Positions 4,772 through 8,618 of a stretch of DNA of 8,618 nt are shown piece by piece. Under the pieces are notes generated by a model. The model was given only the letters and a program-made list of their open reading frames with translations. It had not been told where the DNA came from and ran no database searches. The DNA lies in NCBI GenBank assembly GCA_002400675.1, contig NVQY01000181.1:1-8618 (forward strand), written 5' to 3'. How positions within the stretch are numbered: position 1 is the stretch's first letter; each line of letters starts with the position of its first letter. The DNA is from Paracoccaceae bacterium. Its GTDB lineage: Bacteria > Pseudomonadota > Alphaproteobacteria > Rhodobacterales > Rhodobacteraceae. A program made the position numbers and the translations under genes.

Positions 4772-7135
4772 TTACCCGTTCATCGCTTCCCAGACGCGCG
4801 CGGGACTAAGAGGCATGTCGATATGCGTGACATCCGCCCCCCCCGACCGAAGTGCGTCGACAACCGCATTCACCACCGACGGCGGCGATCCAATCGCCCC
4901 CGCCTCGCCGCAGCCCTTCACCCCAAGCGGGTTATGGGTACAAGGCGTCTGACAGGAATGGTCCACCTCAAAATTCGGCAAATCATCGGCCCGTGGCATG
5001 GCGTAATCCATAAAGGACGCGCTCAGCAACTGTCCGTCGCTGTCATAAACGCACCCTTCCAGCAGCGCCTGACCGATGCCTTGCGCCAATCCGCCATGCA
5101 CCTGACCCGACACGATCATCGGATTGACGATATTGCCGAAATCATCCGCTGCCAGCATCCGCTCGATGCTGACCTTGCCGGTTTCCTTGTCGACCTCTAC
5201 CTCGCAGGCATAGGCCCCGGCCGGATAGGTAAAGTTGGCCGGATCATAAAACGCGGTCTCTTCCAAGCCCGGTTCAATATCCTCAAGCGGATAGTTGTGC
5301 GGCACATAAGCCGCCAACGTAACATCGCCCCAGGCCACCGATTTATCAGTGCCAGCGACGCTAAAGGTGCCATCCTTCAACTCAATGTCGGCATCCGATG
5401 CCTCCATCAGATGCGCGGCGATCTTCTTGGCCTTGTTGATGATCTTTTCGGTGGCCCGCACCATCGCGCTCCCGCCAACGGCAAGAGATCGTGACCCGTA
5501 GGTCCCCATACCCATCGGCACTTTGGCGGTGTCCCCGTGCACGATCTCGATCATGCTCTCGTCGATGCCGATCATCTCGGCAATCACCTGCGGGAACGCG
5601 GTCTCGTGCCCCTGCCCGTGACTGTGGCTCCCGGTCATCACCACCAGACCACCGGTGGCATTGACCCGCACGGTGGCGGATTCGTACAAGCCCGCCCGCG
5701 CGCCCAACTGCCCGACAAGGTTACTCGGCGCAATGCCGCAAGCCTCAATGTAACAGTTGATACCAAGCCCGCGCAGCTTGCCGTTTTTCTCGCTCTCGGC
5801 GCGACGTGCGGCGAAACCATCAAAATCGGCCATCTCGGTCAGCTTGTCCATGGTGGCATTGTAATCGCCGGTGTCATATTCCACCGCTACCGGAGTGGCA
5901 TAGGGAAACTCGGTGATAAAGTTCTGCCGACGCAGGGCGATCGGATCGACCCCCAACTCGTGCGCAGCCTTGTCGATCACCCGCTCCAGCTGGAAAGTCG
6001 CCTCGGGGCGCCCGGCCCCGCGATAGGCGTCAACCGGCACAGTGTTGGTGAACACCGCCTTGACGTTGATATAGATCAGCGGAGTCTTATAGTTCCCGGC
6101 CATTAACGTGCCATGCAGCCATGTGGGCACCGACGGCGCAAAGGTGCTAAGGTACGCGCCCATATTGGCCATCGTGTCGGTGCGCACGGCAACAAAATTG
6201 TTGTCCGCATCCAGAGCCAGTTCGATCTTGGTGACGTGATCGCGCCCGTGCGCGTCCGACATGAACGCCTCTGAACGTGACGACGTCCACTTGACCGGAC
6301 GGTTGCAGGCCTTGGCGGCAAAGGTACAGAATGCCTCTTCCGCATAGTGGAAAATCTTGGTGCCAAAACCACCACCAACGTCAGGCGATACCACCCGAAG
6401 CTTGTGTTCCGGAATGCCCAGAACAAATGCCCCCATCAACAGACGGATCACATGCGGGTTCTGGCTGGTGGTATAAAGCGTGTGATCACCGGAAGGACGA
6501 TCATAATCACCGATGGCAACGCGTGGCTCCATCGGGTTGGCGATCAGCCGGTTGTTGACCAGGTTGAGCGTGGTGACATGCGCCGCACTCTTGATTGCCT
6601 CGTCCACCGCATCGCGGTTTTCCTCGACAAAACCCCAGTCATAACACAGGTTGCTGGTCAGATCATCATGCACCTTGGGCGACCCATCAGCCAAAGCGGC
6701 CTTCATGTCGACCACGGCGGGAAGATCGCTGATATCCAACTCAATCGCCTCGGCAGCGTCGCGCGCCTGTTCGGCGCTTTCGGCGATGACGGCGGCAACC
6801 ATCTCGCCCACATAACGCACTTTGCCTTCGGCCAGAATCGGATGCTTGGGTTCTTGCATCACTTCGCCGAACCGGTCGGTGATCTGCCAGCCGCAAGGCA
6901 CGCCGCCCACACCCTCGAAATCGGTGGCGGTGAATATCTTGACTACGCCGGGCATTGCAGCCGCAGCACTGGTGTCGATACTGTTGATGGTGCCATGGGC
7001 GATGTCAGAGCGCAGGAAATGCACATAAGCCTGCCCGCGCATGTTGATGTCGTCGGTATAGTTTCCGTTCCCTGTCAGAAACCTTACGTCTTCGCGCCGC
7101 TTTGGGCTGGCGCCGATGCCATGATCTTTCGGCAT
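4772..7135 (-). CDS. coxL: CO dehydrogenase-type large subunit, form II (Mo/MCD hydroxylase)
   Basis: This is the catalytic subunit of a cytoplasmic or membrane-associated molybdenum hydroxylase, carrying Mo with molybdopterin cytosine dinucleotide. It has 787 residues, close to the usual 780-810. PKRREDVRFLTGNGNYTDDI near 11-30 begins the N-terminal aldehyde oxidase/xanthine dehydrogenase domain. The Mo-binding part includes PDVGGGFGTK (251-260), the active-site loop AYRGAGR (370-376), SHSHGQGHETAFPQ (503-516) and GCGEAGAIGSPPS (741-753). E744 there corresponds to the catalytic Glu of the family. Genuine (form I) CODH has AYxCSFR with the Cu-liganding Cys; here Gly replaces Cys, so CO oxidation is not expected by the known mechanism. 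ATG 7135 follows GGGAGG with 9 nt spacing. coxS lies 84 bp upstream and coxM 105 bp downstream. Other xanthine-oxidase-type substrates (aldehydes, N-heterocycles, purines) are possible. Confidence 0.93.
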   Translation of the reverse strand: MPKDHGIGASPKRREDVRFLTGNGNYTDDINMRGQAYVHFLRSDIAHGTINSIDTSAAAAMPGVVKIFTATDFEGVGGVPCGWQITDRFGEVMQEPKHPILAEGKVRYVGEMVAAVIAESAEQARDAAEAIELDISDLPAVVDMKAALADGSPKVHDDLTSNLCYDWGFVEENRDAVDEAIKSAAHVTTLNLVNNRLIANPMEPRVAIGDYDRPSGDHTLYTTSQNPHVIRLLMGAFVLGIPEHKLRVVSPDVGGGFGTKIFHYAEEAFCTFAAKACNRPVKWTSSRSEAFMSDAHGRDHVTKIELALDADNNFVAVRTDTMANMGAYLSTFAPSVPTWLHGTLMAGNYKTPLIYINVKAVFTNTVPVDAYRGAGRPEATFQLERVIDKAAHELGVDPIALRRQNFITEFPYATPVAVEYDTGDYNATMDKLTEMADFDGFAARRAESEKNGKLRGLGINCYIEACGIAPSNLVGQLGARAGLYESATVRVNATGGLVVMTGSHSHGQGHETAFPQVIAEMIGIDESMIEIVHGDTAKVPMGMGTYGSRSLAVGGSAMVRATEKIINKAKKIAAHLMEASDADIELKDGTFSVAGTDKSVAWGDVTLAAYVPHNYPLEDIEPGLEETAFYDPANFTYPAGAYACEVEVDKETGKVSIERMLAADDFGNIVNPMIVSGQVHGGLAQGIGQALLEGCVYDSDGQLLSASFMDYAMPRADDLPNFEVDHSCQTPCTHNPLGVKGCGEAGAIGSPPSVVNAVVDALRSGGADVTHIDMPLSPARVWEAMNG

Positions 7136-7156
7136 GTGTCATATCCTCCCTGAATG

Positions 7157-7206
7157 GTGGGTTTCACCCACCCTACGCAACGTCCCGTAGGGTGGGTGAA
7201 ACCCAC
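7157..7206. repeat. 21-bp perfect palindrome of the TAGGGTGGG repeat type between coxS and coxL
   Basis: The left arm 7157-7177 (starts GTGGGTTTCACCC, ends CCTACG) is the exact reverse complement of the right arm 7186-7206, around an 8-nt centre CAACGTCC. Each arm also contains a smaller inverted repeat, GTGGGT-TTC-ACCCAC. The CGTAGGGTGGGTGAAACCC core resembles interspersed palindromes found in many bacterial genomes, as I recall. On the plus strand GCGTTTTT follows, like a terminator. In the direction of cox transcription there is no T-run after the stem, so it would be a stable intercistronic hairpin just before the coxL ribosome binding site. Confidence 0.85.
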
Positions 7207-7219
7207 GCGTTTTTCTTGG

Positions 7220-7702
7220 TTATTCCGCGGCGACTGCAACGTCCTGACCGGACGCTGCCATGATCGCCCTGACAATGTTGTGATACCCGGTACAGCGGCA
7301 GATATTGCCTTCCAGATAGGCGCGGATATCGGCCTCGGTGGGCTTGGGGTTATCTTTCAACAGCGCCACCGTCGACATCACCATGCCCGGGGTACAGAAC
7401 CCGCATTGCAGCCCGTGATGGTCCTGAAACGCCTGTTGGATCGTGTTCAGCGTGCCATCCTCGGCCGCCTGACCTTCGATCGTGGCAACCTCGGCCCCGT
7501 TGGCCTCGACGGCCAGCATAGAGCACGATTTCACCGCCTTGCCGTTCACATGCACCACGCAGGCACCACATTGGCTCGTGTCACATCCAACGTGCGTTCC
7601 GGTCAGCTCAAGCGTTTCGCGCAAGAACGACGACAACAGCGTGCGGCCCTCGACCTCACCACTCGCAGCTTTGCCGTTCACGGTCATTGAGACCTGTGTC
7701 AT
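7220..7702 (-). CDS. coxS: CO dehydrogenase-type small subunit (2x [2Fe-2S])
   Basis: CoxS relays electrons from the Mo site of CoxL to the FAD of CoxM. From ATG 7702 it has 160 residues, the normal size. The N-terminal plant-ferredoxin-type domain binds one [2Fe-2S] through C40, C45, C48 and C60 ([16 protein letters not shown] ... KSC). The C-terminal helical domain binds the second, near the molybdopterin, through C100, C103, C135 and C137 (LQCGFCTPG and [13 protein letters not shown]). All eight ligands are present. The open frame runs 18 residues further upstream, but ATG 7702 has AGGGAGG 5 nt away and gives the family's normal [10 protein letters not shown] beginning. Its SD sits between ATATC and GATAT, a weak possible hairpin. 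coxS is first in the S-L-M order. The upstream gap holds the alternating TGAGA arms, probably terminator and control region. Confidence 0.95.
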   Translation of the reverse strand: MTQVSMTVNGKAASGEVEGRTLLSSFLRETLELTGTHVGCDTSQCGACVVHVNGKAVKSCSMLAVEANGAEVATIEGQAAEDGTLNTIQQAFQDHHGLQCGFCTPGMVMSTVALLKDNPKPTEADIRAYLEGNICRCTGYHNIVRAIMAASGQDVAVAAE

Positions 7703-7751
7703 GATATCCTCCCTGATATTTGTTATCGTTGCCACAGAGTTAAACATGACG

Positions 7752-7795
7752 CTCAAAGATTGAGAACCAAAAAATTCTCATACTTTAGGATGAGA
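7752..7795. promoter_or_regulatory. Alternating TGAGA/TCTCA arms upstream of coxS
   Basis: On the plus strand TGAGA (7761-7765), TCTCA (7776-7780) and TGAGA (7791-7795) lie exactly 15 bp apart in alternating orientation. They form two overlapping dyads with 6-bp arms and 8-nt centres. A further CTCAA-AGA-TTGAG dyad is at 7752-7764. A possible minus-strand promoter, TTCTCA (7766-7761 arm region) to TTTAAC 17 bp on, overlaps the array. The region may be an operator for coxS, an RNA switch, or both. Confidence 0.35.
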
Positions 7796-7796
7796 G
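7769..7796 (-). terminator. Terminator-like hairpin after the molybdopterin-binding gene
   Basis: On the minus strand CTCTCAT is followed by an 8-nt loop, ATGAGA, one A and six Ts. This is an intrinsic terminator shape with a weak, AT-rich 6-bp stem, 35 bp after the stop of the molybdopterin-binding gene. The middle arm can instead pair with the next TTCTCA and hide the T-run. Confidence 0.4.
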
Positions 7797-7830
7797 GCCG
7801 CCGACCCGCCATTTATCCGCGCATCCGCCT

Positions 7831-8618
7831 TCAGATGACCGGGCGATTCTTTTCCCGGGGCATCGGTCGTGTGGGAATTTCCTTAAGCAACCCGCCAACT
7901 CCCATCCCGGCAATATCATCGCCGGTGACCGCAATGCCGCAGGCAACCCGGCTCAGCACCCAATCCGCCCCGTTCAGCGCCGGAGATCGCGCACATCCCG
8001 GCAGACCGATCACCGGACGTGTGCCCAGATTCCCCAGAAACAACAGATTACCCGGATCGACCGGCATCCCGAACCTTTCAACCCGTCCCCCCGCCGCGCG
8101 CAGCGCCGCCGGGGCCACGTCATCAGCGTCGGACGTCGCCGATCCGGTCAGGATCAGCACCATATCGCCGGCAACTTCGGCCAAAGCCCCGGCCAGCGCG
8201 TCACGGTCATGCGGCACAACCACGGTTTGCGCCAACCCCATGCCCAACGCGCCAACCCGCCCGGCAATGGCGCGAATGCCCTTGTCACTGGACGGCCCGC
8301 CGGGGATTTCGGTGACCACCAGCCCGGCGCTGGCAAACACCGGCCCCGCCAGCCGCAACGCCGCAGGGGCGGCGACAACCGCGCGCGCCACCTCGTCGCC
8401 GGGCACCGCGTAGGAAATGATCTTGATCGTGGCGACCATGCCGCCCGCCGCCATCTGTTGAAACGGCGGCACCGTGGCGATGGTGATCATCGGATGCACG
8501 CGGTTGAACCGTTCAATCGCCGCCACGTCCAGAACCACCAGATTGCTGTTGAATGGCGGCGGGCACTCCATGGCGGCAGGGCTCACCTTGAAGGCAGACA
8601 AGTTGGAAGCATTTGAGG
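7831..8618 (-). CDS. Molybdopterin-binding domain protein (5' end outside window)
   Basis: The frame is open to the right edge, so the N-terminus is missing; about 260 residues are visible. I recall full-length relatives in Rhodobacteraceae of roughly 330-350 residues. The visible part has PPFQQMAAGGMVATIKIISYAV, then a MoaB/MogA/MoeA-like molybdopterin-binding fold. Its nucleotide-cofactor loop is LTGSATSDADDVAPAALRAAGG. It also has GMPVDPGNLLFLG, and GLPGCARSPALNGADW, equivalent to the GLPGNPxS stretch of MoeA. In MogA and MoeA this domain handles molybdopterin during adenylylation and Mo insertion. A proposed role is cofactor delivery or maturation for the adjacent CoxL. It lies on the same strand 128 bp upstream of coxS. 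A TTG at 8601 and the internal ATG (8569 region) are in frame, but conserved sequence continues upstream of both. No Walker or MobA-type GTP site is visible in this part. Confidence 0.85.
   Translation of the reverse strand, partial: SNASNLSAFKVSPAAMECPPPFNSNLVVLDVAAIERFNRVHPMITIATVPPFQQMAAGGMVATIKIISYAVPGDEVARAVVAAPAALRLAGPVFASAGLVVTEIPGGPSSDKGIRAIAGRVGALGMGLAQTVVVPHDRDALAGALAEVAGDMVLILTGSATSDADDVAPAALRAAGGRVERFGMPVDPGNLLFLGNLGTRPVIGLPGCARSPALNGADWVLSRVACGIAVTGDDIAGMGVGGLLKEIPTRPMPREKNRPVI

Noticed and set aside
3926..5494. Plus-strand 522-codon open frame antisense to coxM and coxL
   Set aside because: It spans two real genes and their gap on the opposite strand, has Arg/His/Pro-rich low-complexity composition and no SD. 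Such frames are common opposite GC-rich coding DNA.

Overview
The window looks like chromosomal DNA from an alphaproteobacterium of the Rhodobacteraceae (Roseobacter-type). The support is the GC-rich codon use, a bacterial ferredoxin--NADP+ reductase very like the Rhodobacter enzyme, an IF3 with the N-terminus I recall from Rhodobacterales, and a coxSLM molybdenum hydroxylase cluster. All family assignments come from reading the translations; no database search was run.

Layout, left half (+ strand). Positions 2-139 are the 3' end of a gene, tentatively the DUF934 protein of the sulfate-assimilation cluster. The fpr flavoenzyme follows, preceded by a long dyad and by an FNR-type box placed at class II distance from a -10-like hexamer. 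infC comes next with its own promoter, a hairpin plus T-run leader, and apparently an AUA start codon. Then comes a type I-secreted RTX calcium-binding protein gene, broken by two +1 frameshifts (2236-2240 and about 2908-2915) that divide it over three reading frames.

Layout, right half (- strand, read from right to left). A molybdopterin-binding-domain protein enters from the window edge (8618-7831). It is followed by coxS (7702-7220), coxL (7135-4772) and coxM (4666-3881), encoding the 2Fe-2S, Mo/MCD and FAD subunits of a xanthine-oxidase-family hydroxylase. A small four-helix membrane protein (3811-3419) comes last and converges on the RTX gene. CoxL carries AYRGAGR instead of the AYxCSFR of true CO dehydrogenase, and the gene order is S-L-M, so this is a form II ('putative') CODH whose physiological substrate is not established. 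The molybdopterin-binding protein probably serves cofactor handling for this enzyme.

The most unusual structure is in the cox intergenic spaces. The coxS-coxL gap holds a 21-bp perfect inverted repeat of the 'TAGGGTGGG' type. The coxL-coxM gap holds a GAAGAAG/CTTCTTC hairpin beside the coxM ribosome binding site. The coxS upstream region has three alternating TGAGA/TCTCA arms spaced exactly 15 bp, able to form either a terminator or a competing hairpin. No clearly new defence, mobile or biosynthetic system is visible. The points worth follow-up are the unknown-substrate Mo enzyme, its interrupted operon, the AUA-started infC and the double frameshift in the RTX gene.
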